Below, piece after piece: positions 16,724-25,603 of a stretch of DNA of 64,000 bases. The notes beneath the pieces were generated by a model. That model made no database searches. It was given only the letters and a program-made list of their open reading frames with translations, and had not been told where the DNA came from. The stretch's first letter is position 1. Each line of letters begins with the position of its first letter. Origin of the DNA: Bacillota bacterium. GTDB taxonomy: Bacteria; Bacillota; Sulfobacillia; JAIMAT01. Both the position numbers and the translations under genes were made by a program. The stretch covers positions 1 to 64,000 of the forward strand of contig JASBVS010000033.1 of NCBI GenBank assembly GCA_029960955.1, given 5' to 3'.

Positions 16724-17878
16724 CTACGCCTGATGCCCGAGCCGCCGCTCGAGCCGCCTTCTCCGTCGCTCCAGCTCCTCCAGCCGCCGCTCCACGCCCG
16801 GCAGCCGCCGGCCCGCCTCGACGCGCCGGGCCCGCTCCACCACCTCGAGCGCCCGCTCCGGCCGCCGGAGCCTGTGCTCGTAGAGCTTGGCCAGCGCCAC
16901 GTAGGCCTCGAAGGGCGCGAGCGCCGGCACCGCCAGCAGCTCCTCCCAGACCGCGGCCGCCTCCTCCCAGCGGCGGCGGCGCTCCAGCTCACGGGCGAGG
17001 AGCCGGCCGGCGCGGAGGCGCTCGCCCGGCCGCTCCGCCGCCCGGAACGCCCGCGCGAGCAGCGCGGCCGCGGCCGGCTCGCGGGTCGAGCGCGCGCGCC
17101 GGCCCAGCCCCTCGGCCGCCCACCCGGGAAGCGCCTCCGGCTCGGCGCAGGCGAGGAGGGCGGCGACGCGGCTGGTCAGCGCGACCAGGGAGATCAGGTC
17201 GGCCCGGTTATGCGCTGCGACGTCGTCCAGAAGGTCGGCGCCGCCGCCGTTCAGGTAGGCGAGATAGCGGGCGGGCGCCTGCGAGCCGGGCAGGTCGCCG
17301 TCGCGCCGCAGGCCGAGGACCCTCTCCTCCAGCGCGGCCAGCGAGGAGCGACCGACGCGGCGACCCCAGAGGAGGCGCGCCAGCGGCAGGAGGTCCCAGC
17401 CGCCGGGGCCTTCCCGGCCGGCGGCGAAGGGGTTGGGGCCGGGGCCGGGCCCGTGGCTGAGGAGCCAGCGGGCGGCCAGGAGCGGCAGGTCGAAGCGGTC
17501 GCCGTTGAAGGTGACCCAGGCCTGCCCGGCCACGTCGGCCGCGACGCCCTCCAGCCAGGCCGCCTCCTCGGCCGGGTCGGGAAGGAGGTGCTGGCGGATC
17601 ACCAGCTCCCCTTCCTCCCACCAGGCGAGTCCGACCAGGAAGACCAGGGTGCCGGCGCCCCGCCCCAGGCCGGTGGTCTCCACGTCCAGGTAGCCCCAGG
17701 CGCGGGGCGAGCCCTCCAGGGGGACCAGCGACGGCAGCAGGCCGCGTCGCGGCTCGGCGTCGAGCCCCGCCGCCTCCAGGGCCGGCACCCGCTCGAGGGG
17801 GAGGCGCTCGCTTCGCAGCCAGGGCCGGCTGCCTGCGCGGGCCGGCGAGGCCGCCGCCTTCGGGGGCGGCGGCGCCAC
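16724..17878 (-). CDS. mrfB: MrfB/YprB-type exonuclease (RNase H fold plus TPR-like tail)
   Basis: 384 aa. The DEDD-type nuclease residues are visible: YLDVETTGL (first Asp/Glu), TFNGDRFDLPLL and HNRADLISLV. After residue 250 come helical repeats (LARELERRRRWEEAAAVWEE, AYVALAKLYEHRLRRPERAL) as in YprB of B. subtilis, now MrfB, which works with MrfA in mitomycin C damage repair. The gene directly follows mrfA. The start is unsettled: the GTG at 17878 has poor SD spacing, while coding-like sequence (LERWERFLAERS) extends upstream to the mrfA stop without ATG, GTG or TTG. Confidence 0.85.
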   Translation of the reverse strand: MAPPPPKAAASPARAGSRPWLRSERLPLERVPALEAAGLDAEPRRGLLPSLVPLEGSPRAWGYLDVETTGLGRGAGTLVFLVGLAWWEEGELVIRQHLLPDPAEEAAWLEGVAADVAGQAWVTFNGDRFDLPLLAARWLLSHGPGPGPNPFAAGREGPGGWDLLPLARLLWGRRVGRSSLAALEERVLGLRRDGDLPGSQAPARYLAYLNGGGADLLDDVAAHNRADLISLVALTSRVAALLACAEPEALPGWAAEGLGRRARSTREPAAAALLARAFRAAERPGERLRAGRLLARELERRRRWEEAAAVWEELLAVPALAPFEAYVALAKLYEHRLRRPERALEVVERARRVEAGRRLPGVERRLEELERRRRRLERRLGHQA

Positions 17879-17960
17879 CGCCTCCGGCGCCGCCGCGCCT
17901 TCCTGCCCGGCGGGGCCCTCCCGCGGCGCCGACCGCTCGGCCAGGAAGCGCTCCCACCGT

Positions 17961-20291
17961 TCAAGAAGCCCCGTAGGGCCTCACCTCGCCCGGCTCGGCC
18001 CCGGCCCCGGCGAGCGCCGCCGCGAGGAGGGCGCGCGCCACCTCCTTGCCGCGCGGGCCCACCTCGCTGGCCGGGCCGACGCAGCCCGGACAGCCGTTGG
18101 CGCACGGGCAGCCTTCCACCAGCTCGAAAGCGGCGCGCAGGAGCTCGCGGTGGAGCGAGTACAGCTTCTCGCTCAGCCCGACGCCGCCCGGGTAGGACTC
18201 GTACAGGAAGACGGTCGGCCGCCCCGTGAAGGGCGAGCGCGCCTGGATCGACGAGCGGAGGTCGTGCGCGTCGCAGAGCAGGTAGAGCGGCGCCACGCCC
18301 GCCAGGAGCCGGCCGAGGCCGAGGAGGCCGCCCTCCAGCACCGCCTGCGGCCAGAGCGCGCCGCTCTCGGGCGGCAGGCTGAACCAGAAGGCCGTCGACG
18401 GCATCTCCAGCTCGGGCAGGTGGATCTGGCCCCAGCCCACGTTCTCGCGGGTGGTGAAGCGGATCTTCTTGAAGATGGTGGCGCGGGAGACGACGCGCAC
18501 CTCGCCCCAGGCGCGCTGCCAGCCGCCGGGGAGCACCTCCTGCCGCTCCACCTCGGTGACGCGCAGCTCCACGGCCAGGTCGGCGTCGGTGTAGTAGTCG
18601 ACCTCCACCGGCCGGACGTAGGCCTTCCTCTCCGCGAAGTCGAGGCGCGTCACCTCGTACTGGCGGCCGCCGTGGAGGTAGATCGCCTGCTCGTGGACCA
18701 GCAGCGGCGCCGAGAAGAGGTCGACCTCGCCGATCACCCGCGCGCCCCGGCTGGTGTCGACGATGACGACGTTCTCCTGCGCGGCCGAGCGGAGGCTGAT
18801 CTCGTTGGCGGGGAAGCTCTCCGCGTTCCAGTACCAGCGGCCGCCCGTGTGGCGGAGGACCCCTTCCTGGGCGAGGAACTCCAGGATCGCCTCCAGGTCG
18901 ACCTCCTCGCCCTCCAGGCCCGGCCAGCGCTCGCCGTCGCGGAAGGGGAGCTCGAAGGCGGCGCACTGGACGTGGCTCATGAGGATGTAGAGGTTTTCCG
19001 GGTTGATGCGCGCCTCTTCCGGCTCCTTCGACAGGAAGTACTCCGGGTGCGTCACCACGTACTGGTCGAGGGGGGCCCCGCCGGCCACCAGCACCGCCAC
19101 CGCCGGCTCCTGCCGCCGCCCGGCGCGCCCCGCCTCCTGCCAGGTGCTGGCGACGCTCCCGGGGTAGCCGGCCATCACCGAGGCGCTCAGGCTGCCGATG
19201 TCGACGCCCAGCTCCAGGGCGTTGGTGCTGGCCACGCCGAGGATCTGGCCGCTCCGCAGGCCGCGCTCGATCCGGCGCCGCTCCCCCGGCAGGTAGCCTC
19301 CCCGGTACCCCTCCACCCGGCTGGCCAGCGCGGGTGGCAGCTTCCGGCGCAGCTCCGAGAGCATCAGCTCCACGGAGAGGCGGGAGCGCCCGAAGAGGAT
19401 GGTGGGGACGGCATGGCGGAGGAAACGGGCCGCCCAGGCTTCGGCCTCGGCCAGCGAGCTTCTCCGGATGCCGGAGGAGGGGTCCACCAGGGGCGGGTTA
19501 TAGAATAGAAAGTGCTTCTCACCCTGGGGCGCGCCGTTCTCCCGGATGGCGACGGCGGCCCGGCCGGTCAGGCGCCGGGCCAGTTCGGCCGGGTTGCCGA
19601 TGGTGGCCGAGGTGGCGATGACCTGGGGGGAGCTCCCGTAGAAGCGGGCGATCCGCTCCAGGCGCCGGAGGACGCCGGCCACGTGGCTGCCGAAGACGCC
19701 CCGGTACTGGTGGAGCTCGTCGATGACGACGAAGCGGAGCCCCTGGAAGAGCTTCTGCCACTGGGTGTGATGCGGCAGAATGGCTGCGTGGAGCATGTCG
19801 GGGTTGGTGATGACGATGCGCGCCGCCGCCCGGATGGCACGGCGCCTTTCGGGAGGCGTGTCGCCATCGTAGGTGTCGGCGAGGAAGCCCTCCCCCAGGG
19901 CCTCCAGGAGGGCGGAGAGCTCCGCCCTCTGATCCTGGGCCAGGGCCTTGGTGGGGAAGAGGTAGAGCGCCCGCGCCTCGGGCTCGGCCAGGAGGCGCTC
20001 CAGCACCGGCAGGTTGTAGCAGAGCGTCTTCCCGGAGGCGGTGGGCGTCACCACCACCGGGTTCCGGCCCTGCCGCGCCGCCTCCCAGGCGGCCAGCTGG
20101 TGGCTGTAGAGGCGGCGGACGCCGCGCCGTTCCAGCGCTCTCCGCAACCCGGCCGGGCTCTCCTCCGGCCAGTCGCGCCACTCCGCCTCGCGCGGCGGCG
20201 TCCGCACCCAGGCGGTGACAGAGGCGCGGATCGCCGGATCGGCGTCGACCTCCTCCAGCAGTTGCGCGAGATTCAAGGGACGACCACCCAC
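17961..20291 (-). CDS. mrfA: MrfA/YprA-type DEAH-like helicase
   Basis: 776 aa. RecA domain 1 has TPTASGKT (residues 82-89), FPTKALAQDQ and DELH (191-194). Domain 2 has TNALELGVDIGSL and QEAGRAGRR. The C-terminal DUF1998-type region carries the four-Cys motif CPCANGCPGC near residue 740, a metal site seen in MrfA. MrfA is a 3'-5' DNA translocase required with MrfB for excision-independent mitomycin C repair. GTG 20291 is used; TTG 20276 is an alternative. The gene is divergent from bshC with only about 29 bases between, so their control regions overlap. Confidence 0.92.
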   Translation of the reverse strand: MGGRPLNLAQLLEEVDADPAIRASVTAWVRTPPREAEWRDWPEESPAGLRRALERRGVRRLYSHQLAAWEAARQGRNPVVVTPTASGKTLCYNLPVLERLLAEPEARALYLFPTKALAQDQRAELSALLEALGEGFLADTYDGDTPPERRRAIRAAARIVITNPDMLHAAILPHHTQWQKLFQGLRFVVIDELHQYRGVFGSHVAGVLRRLERIARFYGSSPQVIATSATIGNPAELARRLTGRAAVAIRENGAPQGEKHFLFYNPPLVDPSSGIRRSSLAEAEAWAARFLRHAVPTILFGRSRLSVELMLSELRRKLPPALASRVEGYRGGYLPGERRRIERGLRSGQILGVASTNALELGVDIGSLSASVMAGYPGSVASTWQEAGRAGRRQEPAVAVLVAGGAPLDQYVVTHPEYFLSKEPEEARINPENLYILMSHVQCAAFELPFRDGERWPGLEGEEVDLEAILEFLAQEGVLRHTGGRWYWNAESFPANEISLRSAAQENVVIVDTSRGARVIGEVDLFSAPLLVHEQAIYLHGGRQYEVTRLDFAERKAYVRPVEVDYYTDADLAVELRVTEVERQEVLPGGWQRAWGEVRVVSRATIFKKIRFTTRENVGWGQIHLPELEMPSTAFWFSLPPESGALWPQAVLEGGLLGLGRLLAGVAPLYLLCDAHDLRSSIQARSPFTGRPTVFLYESYPGGVGLSEKLYSLHRELLRAAFELVEGCPCANGCPGCVGPASEVGPRGKEVARALLAAALAGAGAEPGEVRPYGAS

Positions 20292-20320
20292 CTCGACGGA
20301 AGAGCCCGGAAGGCCGGGAC

Positions 20321-22051
20321 GTGCGAAGGACGGTGACCGAGATCTCCAAAGAGTTTCGTGCCGGACCGCTGACTCCTCTCGCCGTCAACCCGCTCTTCGC
20401 CCGCTGGCTGGAAGATCCGTCCAGCCTGGCCGGACGGCTGGCGCTGGCGCTCGACCCGGACGATCCCGTCCTCGCGGAGGCGGCCGGGACGGTCCAGCGC
20501 CTCTTCCCCGGCGACCGCCGCCTGCTGGCGGAGTCGCTCCTGGCCACGGGCCGGGCGTTGGGCGCGCCCGAGGCCAGCCTCGCCAACGCCGGCCGGCTGG
20601 CCGATCCGCGCTCGCTCGCCCTGGTGACGGGGCAGCAGCCGGCCCTGGCCACGGGGCCGGCCTACACCGTCTACAAGGCGCTCCAGGCCGTCCGCTGGGC
20701 GCGCGAGCTGGAGGAGCGCTGGCACCGGCCGGTGGTTCCGGTCTTCTGGCTGGCCGGCGACGACCACGACTACGGCGAAGCCTCGGGAACCTACGTCTGG
20801 ACGGCCGACCGGCGCGTGATGCGCGTGCGGCTGGCGCCCCGGCGCGGCTGGCGAAGCCCGGTGGCCTGGCTGCCGCTGGGAGCGGACGCGGCGCTGGCCG
20901 CGCGGACGCTGGCCGAGGCGCTGGCGCCGCTGGAGCACGGGCACGAGGTGCGGGCGATCCTGGAGGGTACCCTGAGGGCGTCGCGCCGCATGGGCGACTG
21001 GTTCGCCCGCCAGCTGCTCGCGCTCCTCGGCCCGCGGGGCCTCGTCCTCTGCGATCCCATGCGACCCGAGCTGCGGCGCCTGGCGGCCCCCGCGGTGGAG
21101 GCGGCGCTCCGCCGCCCGGCGGAGCTGCTCGACGCCTGTCGCCAGGGCGAGGAAGCGGTCCGCGCCCTCGGCTTCGAGCCGCCGCTCCGTTCGCGGCCGG
21201 GCCAGCTGCCACTCTTCCACCTGGACGCGGCGGGCGCCCGCCGCGCCCTTCGCTTCGAAGGGGGAAGATTCCACGAGTGGGGCGGCGGCTGGAGCGGCGA
21301 CGCGGGCGCGCTCCTGGCCGAGCTCGAGGCCGAACCCGAGCGCTTCAGCCCTTCGGCCGCGCTCCGCCCCGTCGTCCAGGACCGGCTGCTGCCGACCGTG
21401 GCCTACGTGGCCGGGCCCGGGGAGATCGCCTACCTCAGCCAGCTGGCCGAGCTCTACGCCTTCTACGGCCAGCGGCCGCCGGTCTTGCTGCCGCGGCGCC
21501 ACGTGACCGTGGTCGAGAGGGAGGAGGCGGCGTGGCTGGAGCGGGCGGGGATCGACCTGGAGGCGCTCTGGCGGGCGCGGGACGGGCTGGACGAGCTGGT
21601 CGCCGAGGCCGTTCCCGCCATCCGCCAGGCGGCGACCGAGTGGCGACGGCGGCGGGCCGCGGTGGAGCGCGAGCTGGAGGCGAGCCGCCGCTTCCTCGAG
21701 ACGCTCGGCGCGCCGGAGGCGACGGTTGCGGCGACGGCGGACGGGGGGCCGGCCTGGGTGGAGGGGTGGCTGGAACGCCTGGAGCGGCGCTTCCGGAGCC
21801 GTCTCCGCCAGCGCTTCCGCGCCGACTTCGCGGAGGCGCGGCGCGTGGCCGCCGCGCTCTTCCCGCTGGGGCTTCCCCAGGACCGCGTCTTCACCCTCTG
21901 GTCCTGGCTCGCCCGGCAGGGTCCGGACTGGCTGGAGGAAGTGGCGCGGGCGCCGCTCGAGCCGCTCCACCTGGTGGCGCTGGATCCGCGCCCGGAGGCG
22001 GCGGGCTGCGCGGGCGAGCGGGGGGCGGGCCCGGAAGAGGGGCGGAGGTGA
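20321..22051 (+). CDS. bshC: Bacillithiol biosynthesis cysteine-adding enzyme BshC
   Basis: 576 aa, slightly longer than the usual about 540. Recognisable BshC segments are LVTGQQPALATGPAYTVYKA, PVFWLAGDDHDYGEA, RPVVQDRLLPTVAYVAGPGE and LYAFYGQRPPVLLPRR, followed by a long coiled coil. It joins cysteine to glucosaminyl-malate, the last step of bacillithiol synthesis, which marks the host as a bacillithiol user. GTG 20321 is the start. Its stop is 4 bases upstream of rimO, whose SD lies inside the bshC tail, so the two form an operon. Confidence 0.92.
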   Translation: MRRTVTEISKEFRAGPLTPLAVNPLFARWLEDPSSLAGRLALALDPDDPVLAEAAGTVQRLFPGDRRLLAESLLATGRALGAPEASLANAGRLADPRSLALVTGQQPALATGPAYTVYKALQAVRWARELEERWHRPVVPVFWLAGDDHDYGEASGTYVWTADRRVMRVRLAPRRGWRSPVAWLPLGADAALAARTLAEALAPLEHGHEVRAILEGTLRASRRMGDWFARQLLALLGPRGLVLCDPMRPELRRLAAPAVEAALRRPAELLDACRQGEEAVRALGFEPPLRSRPGQLPLFHLDAAGARRALRFEGGRFHEWGGGWSGDAGALLAELEAEPERFSPSAALRPVVQDRLLPTVAYVAGPGEIAYLSQLAELYAFYGQRPPVLLPRRHVTVVEREEAAWLERAGIDLEALWRARDGLDELVAEAVPAIRQAATEWRRRRAAVERELEASRRFLETLGAPEATVAATADGGPAWVEGWLERLERRFRSRLRQRFRADFAEARRVAAALFPLGLPQDRVFTLWSWLARQGPDWLEEVARAPLEPLHLVALDPRPEAAGCAGERGAGPEEGRR

Positions 22052-22055
22052 GGAG

Positions 22056-23420
22056 ATGGCGGCCGAGCACGGGCCTTCGGTCTACATCGAGACGCTGGGC
22101 TGCGCCAAGAACACGGTCGACAGCGAGTACATGGCGGGGATCCTCGACCGGGCCGGCTTCCGGCTGGTGCCCGAGGCGGCTCGGGCCGACGTGGCCGTCC
22201 TGGAGACCTGCGGCTTCATCGGCCCGGCGAGGGAGGAGTCGCTGGCGGCGCTGGAGGCCCTCCTGGAGTGGAAGCGCCGCGGACGGAGGCGCGCCGTGGT
22301 CGTCGCCGGCTGCCTCGTCCAGCGCGACCCGTCGGGGTTGCGGCAGCTCTACCCGGAGGTGGACGCGCTCCTGGGGAGCGGCGACTTCCCGCAGGTGGCC
22401 GAGGTGTTGCGGCAGCTCCTGGGCGGCCGCGGCGCGGGCGGCGAGGCGGTGCCCCTCGACCGCGTGGGCCGTCCGGCCTACAGGTACGACGCGCTCCTGC
22501 CGCGCCGCGGAGCGGGCGGCTTCAGCGCCTACGTCAAGATCTCCGAGGGCTGCGACCACGGCTGCTCCTTCTGCGCCATCCCGCTGATGCGGGGACGCTT
22601 CCGCTCGCGCCCGCCCGAGGTGATCGAGGAGGAGGTCCGCGGGCTGGTCGAGGCGGGTGCGCGCGAGGTCAACCTGATCGCCCAGGACAGCACCGCCTAC
22701 GGTCTCGACCGCCCGGGCTACCCGCGGCTGCCCGAGCTGCTCCGTCGCCTGGACCGCGTCGAGGGGCTGGAGTGGCTCCGCCTCCACTACGCCTACCCCA
22801 CGCTGGTGGACGAGGCGCTCCTCGAGACGATCGCCCGGGGACGGCACATCCTCCACTACCTGGACATGCCGCTGCAGCACGCCAGCGACCGCGTCCTCCA
22901 GGCGATGCGCCGCCCGGAGCGGCGGCGGCTGATCGAGGAGAAGGTGGAGCTGATCCGGCGCCGCCTGCCCGACGTCGTCCTGCGCAGCACCTTCATCGTC
23001 GGCTTCCCCGGCGAAGGAAGGGCGGACTTCGAGCAGCTCCTGGACCTCCTGCGCACCCTCGAGCTGGACCGCGTCGGCTTCTTCACCTACTCGCGCGAGG
23101 CGGGCACGCCCGCGGCCGCCCTCCACCCGCAGGTGCCGGAGCGGGTGAAGGAGTCGCGGCTTCGCCGGGCGGAGCGCCTGCAGGCGCGCATCAGCGAGCG
23201 GCGCCAGTCGCGCCTCGTCGGGCGGCTGCTCGAGGTCTGGGTCGAGGCGCAGGACGCCGAAGATCCGCGCTACTGGGTCGGCCGCTGGTGGGGACAGGCT
23301 CCCGAGGTCGACGGGAACGTGGTCTTCGCCGCCACCCGGCCGCACCGCCCCGGCGACCGCGTCCGCGTCCGCATCGAACGGGCCGAGGCGGCCGACCTCC
23401 TGGGGAGCGAGATCGCTTGA
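22056..23420 (+). CDS. rimO: Ribosomal protein S12 methylthiotransferase RimO
   Basis: 454 aa from ATG 22056 after GGAGGTGAGGAG. The N-terminal MTTase domain has LGCAKNTVDSEYM with further Cys at ETCGF and VAGCLVQ (the auxiliary cluster). The radical-SAM motif is CDHGCSFC, followed by RSRPPEVIEEE, AQDSTAYG and a C-terminal TRAM domain. It methylthiolates the conserved Asp of ribosomal protein S12. The cluster ligands all appear intact. It belongs to the bshC-rimO-dac unit, and the next gene starts inside its stop codon. Confidence 0.94.
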   Translation: MAAEHGPSVYIETLGCAKNTVDSEYMAGILDRAGFRLVPEAARADVAVLETCGFIGPAREESLAALEALLEWKRRGRRRAVVVAGCLVQRDPSGLRQLYPEVDALLGSGDFPQVAEVLRQLLGGRGAGGEAVPLDRVGRPAYRYDALLPRRGAGGFSAYVKISEGCDHGCSFCAIPLMRGRFRSRPPEVIEEEVRGLVEAGAREVNLIAQDSTAYGLDRPGYPRLPELLRRLDRVEGLEWLRLHYAYPTLVDEALLETIARGRHILHYLDMPLQHASDRVLQAMRRPERRRLIEEKVELIRRRLPDVVLRSTFIVGFPGEGRADFEQLLDLLRTLELDRVGFFTYSREAGTPAAALHPQVPERVKESRLRRAERLQARISERRQSRLVGRLLEVWVEAQDAEDPRYWVGRWWGQAPEVDGNVVFAATRPHRPGDRVRVRIERAEAADLLGSEIA

Positions 23421-24739
23421 CGCCGTGCGCGGCGCCCGCCGGTCGACGGCCGGGACGAGTCCGCGGCTGGCTCGGCCTCGGCCTGCTGGCGCTTCTGCTC
23501 CCGGCGCTCCTCGTGCCGGGGCGGGCGGCTGCCGCCGGCGACCCACGCCTCCGGCTGGCCGACCAGCTCCGGCCGCCCGCCCCTCCCCCGGCCGTGGAGG
23601 CGCCGGGCTACGTCGTGATGGACGAGGCGACGGGCCAGGTCCTCGCCGAGCGCCAGGGCGACGTGCCGCGCCAGCCGGCCAGCATCACCAAGATCCTGAC
23701 CGCGCTCCTCGTCCTCGAGCGGGCTCGCCCCGACGAGCTGGTGACCGTCAGCCGGCGCGCCTCCCAGGTGGAGGGGAGCCGCGTCTACCTGAGCGAGGGC
23801 TCGCAGTTCACGGTCCAGCAGCTGCTGCTGGCGCTGATGCTCGCCTCGGCCAACGACGCGGCGGTGGCGCTGGCCGAGCACGTGGCCGGAAGCGAGGAGG
23901 CCTTCGCCCGCCTGATGAACGAGCGCGCCGGCCAGCTCGGCGCCCGCACCGCCCACTTCGTCAACGCCAGCGGTCTGCCCGATCCCCGGCACGTGGCCTC
24001 GCCGCTGGACATGGCGCTCATCGCCCGCGCGGCCCTGGAGAATCCCGCCTTCCGCCGGCTGGTCTCGACCAAGGAAGCGGACATCCCGTGGAACCACGGC
24101 GACGGCCCCCGCCACCTCGTCAACCACGACAAGCTTCTCTTCGAGCATCCCGACGTGGTCGGCGTCAAGAACGGCTACACGGTGGAGGCGGGCCAGACGC
24201 TGGTCCTGGCGGTGCGCAGGGGTACGCGGGAGATCCTGGTGGTCACCATGGGCGGCGGGCCGGACAACTGGGAGGAGAGCTACGCCCTGGCGGACTGGGC
24301 CTTCCGGAACTTCCGGCCGGTGGAGGCGGTGAAGGCTCGCCAGCGCTTCCTCCTCACCCTTCCGGGAGACCGGCGCGTCGAGATGGTCGCCGCCCGCTCG
24401 CTCCGGCTGGACGTGCCGGCCGGGTCGCCGGCGGTCGCGGTCCGCGCCCGCGCGGAGGCGCCCGCCGGCGGCCGGGGGCCGACCGCGGCGCGGGCGGAGG
24501 CCTACCTGGGCGGCCTGCTCGTGGGGCAGGTCCCGCTCGTCCAGCTGGGCGCCGCTCCGGGCCAGGAAGCCTCCGCCGGCGCCGGCTCCGGCCCGGACTG
24601 GAAGGATCGGGGAGCCTGGATCCTCGTGCTGCTGGCGCTTCTCGCCGTCGCCTGGGAGTGGCGCCTGCGGCGCCTCCGCCGCCGTCGCCTCCTCTTGCGA
24701 CGGCGCCGCCGCGGACCCTCTCCGGCCGGCGGCAGGTGA
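23417..24739 (+). CDS. D-alanyl-D-alanine carboxypeptidase (DacB/DacF-like)
   Basis: 440 aa from TTG 23417, overlapping the rimO stop (TTGA) with GGGGAG 9 bases before it. It has a signal peptide (hydrophobic 18-40, AAAA), then the S11 peptidase with S89ITK, S144AN and K251NG; the last motif is Asn instead of the usual Thr, a known variant in sporulation DacB/DacF. A C-terminal domain and a final membrane helix (residues about 395-415, followed by a strongly basic tail) anchor it. It trims peptidoglycan stem peptides, possibly of the spore cortex. Confidence 0.9.
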   Translation: MTPCAAPAGRRPGRVRGWLGLGLLALLLPALLVPGRAAAAGDPRLRLADQLRPPAPPPAVEAPGYVVMDEATGQVLAERQGDVPRQPASITKILTALLVLERARPDELVTVSRRASQVEGSRVYLSEGSQFTVQQLLLALMLASANDAAVALAEHVAGSEEAFARLMNERAGQLGARTAHFVNASGLPDPRHVASPLDMALIARAALENPAFRRLVSTKEADIPWNHGDGPRHLVNHDKLLFEHPDVVGVKNGYTVEAGQTLVLAVRRGTREILVVTMGGGPDNWEESYALADWAFRNFRPVEAVKARQRFLLTLPGDRRVEMVAARSLRLDVPAGSPAVAVRARAEAPAGGRGPTAARAEAYLGGLLVGQVPLVQLGAAPGQEASAGAGSGPDWKDRGAWILVLLALLAVAWEWRLRRLRRRRLLLRRRRRGPSPAGGR

Positions 24740-24835
24740 GGCGACGCCCCCGTCGAATCGATCCCGTAAGCACGGGGGGCGGTGCGCATGGCGTTGCTCG
24801 CAGGGGGCGACCCGGAAACCGATCCGAGGACGAAG

Positions 24836-24863
24836 AGAGCGTTCTGCACGGGCAGAACGCTCT
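24836..24863. terminator. Perfect 12-bp hairpin, bidirectional terminator
   Basis: AGAGCGTTCTGC (24836-24847) and GCAGAACGCTCT (24852-24863) pair perfectly around acgg. It is followed by TTTCG on the plus strand and by TTCGTCC on the minus strand. It separates the convergent dac and csp genes and probably ends both transcripts. Confidence 0.75.
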
Positions 24864-24895
24864 TTCGATCTCCTGCCTTTCCTAGCGGTCCTGCG

Positions 24896-25096
24896 TCAGA
24901 TCTTTACAACGTTCTGGGCCTGGGGTCCCTTGGTGCCCTGAACGATGTCGAACTGGACGCGCTGACCTTCCTCCAGGGTCCGGAATCCTTCACTCTGGAT
25001 GGCGGTGTAGTGGACGAAGACGTCCCCCTCACCGTCGTCCCGGCTGATGAACCCGTAACCCTTCTCCGCGTTGAACCACTTGACGGTACCCTGCAA
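24896..25096 (-). CDS. csp: Cold-shock protein (CspA family)
   Basis: 66 aa, one cold-shock domain. RNP1 is KGYGFI and RNP2 is VFVHY; the [13 protein letters not shown] start and the [12 protein letters not shown] end are typical. It binds single-stranded RNA/DNA and acts as an RNA chaperone in the cytoplasm. The start is TTG at 25096 with GGAGG 8 bases upstream, unusual for csp genes, which nearly always use ATG. A promoter with an extended -10 lies about 55 bases upstream, and a strong hairpin ends the transcript, so it is monocistronic. Confidence 0.96.
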   Translation of the reverse strand: MQGTVKWFNAEKGYGFISRDDGEGDVFVHYTAIQSEGFRTLEEGQRVQFDIVQGTKGPQAQNVVKI

Positions 25097-25149
25097 ACCC
25101 TGAGACCTCCAGGTGAAGAGATTCGCCGAACCGGGGTCAGCGTGACGCT

Positions 25150-25176
25150 AGTATACCACAGCCCGGCGCGGGTAAA
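25150..25176 (-). promoter_or_regulatory. Sigma-A promoter of the csp gene
   Basis: On the minus strand, TTTACC (25171-25176) and TATACT (25150-25155) are 15 bases apart, and TGG directly before TATACT forms an extended -10. This gives a leader of about 45-50 bases before the csp start. It is one of the few AT-rich spots nearby. Confidence 0.65.
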
Positions 25177-25262
25177 GCCGGCCCGTGCGCACGCGACCAC
25201 GAACCGTGTCGACCGCCTTCGTCCCGGGACGCCCTGAGGTGAGAAAGGAAGGAGGGAAGCAT

Positions 25263-25466
25263 GTGGGCCAGGTCGTGCCACTCTTCCGCGACATGCACTG
25301 CCAATCCTGCGGTAAACTGATCCGGCGGTTCCGCGGCAACGATCCCACGCTGCGCACGCTCGAGGCCATGGAGCGGGAGGGCCGCTTCCGCCGGATCTGC
25401 CTCGCCTGTGCCAAGGAGCAGGCGGGGGAGCGGGACGAGACCAGGCGCCGGCGCGCCATCCGCTGA
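25263..25466 (+). CDS. Small zinc-ribbon protein
   Basis: 67 aa. GTG 25263 is chosen because AAGGAGG precedes it at 7-8 bases; longer in-frame versions have no SD. It contains MHCQSCGKLI and, 28 residues later, CLACAKEQ, so two CxxC knuckles bracketing a helix, with a basic C-terminus (ETRRRRAIR). This looks like a single zinc ribbon of the kind that binds nucleic acid or RNA polymerase/ribosome surfaces. The function is unknown. It is divergent from csp. Confidence 0.65.
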   Translation: MGQVVPLFRDMHCQSCGKLIRRFRGNDPTLRTLEAMEREGRFRRICLACAKEQAGERDETRRRRAIR

Positions 25467-25538
25467 GGCGGGCGCCGGGATCGCCCCGCCCGGTCCGGCA
25501 GGTGCGGGAAGGGGAAGGCGACGGAACCGATTCCGGGA

Positions 25539-25575
25539 GGCCGGGCCGCGCGATCCTCGGAGAGGCGGCCCGGCC
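25539..25575 (+). terminator. GC-rich hairpin, probable terminator
   Basis: GGCCGGGCCGC (25539-25549) pairs perfectly with GCGGCCCGGCC (25565-25575). There is no U-run. It lies between the zinc-ribbon gene and the GNAT gene. Confidence 0.4.
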
Positions 25576-25603
25576 GGGCTGAGACGGAGGAGGGTGGGCA
25601 GCC

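Noticed and set aside
24782..25237. Plus-strand ORF over the csp region
   Set aside because: Contains the hairpin terminator and is antisense to the clear cold-shock domain.
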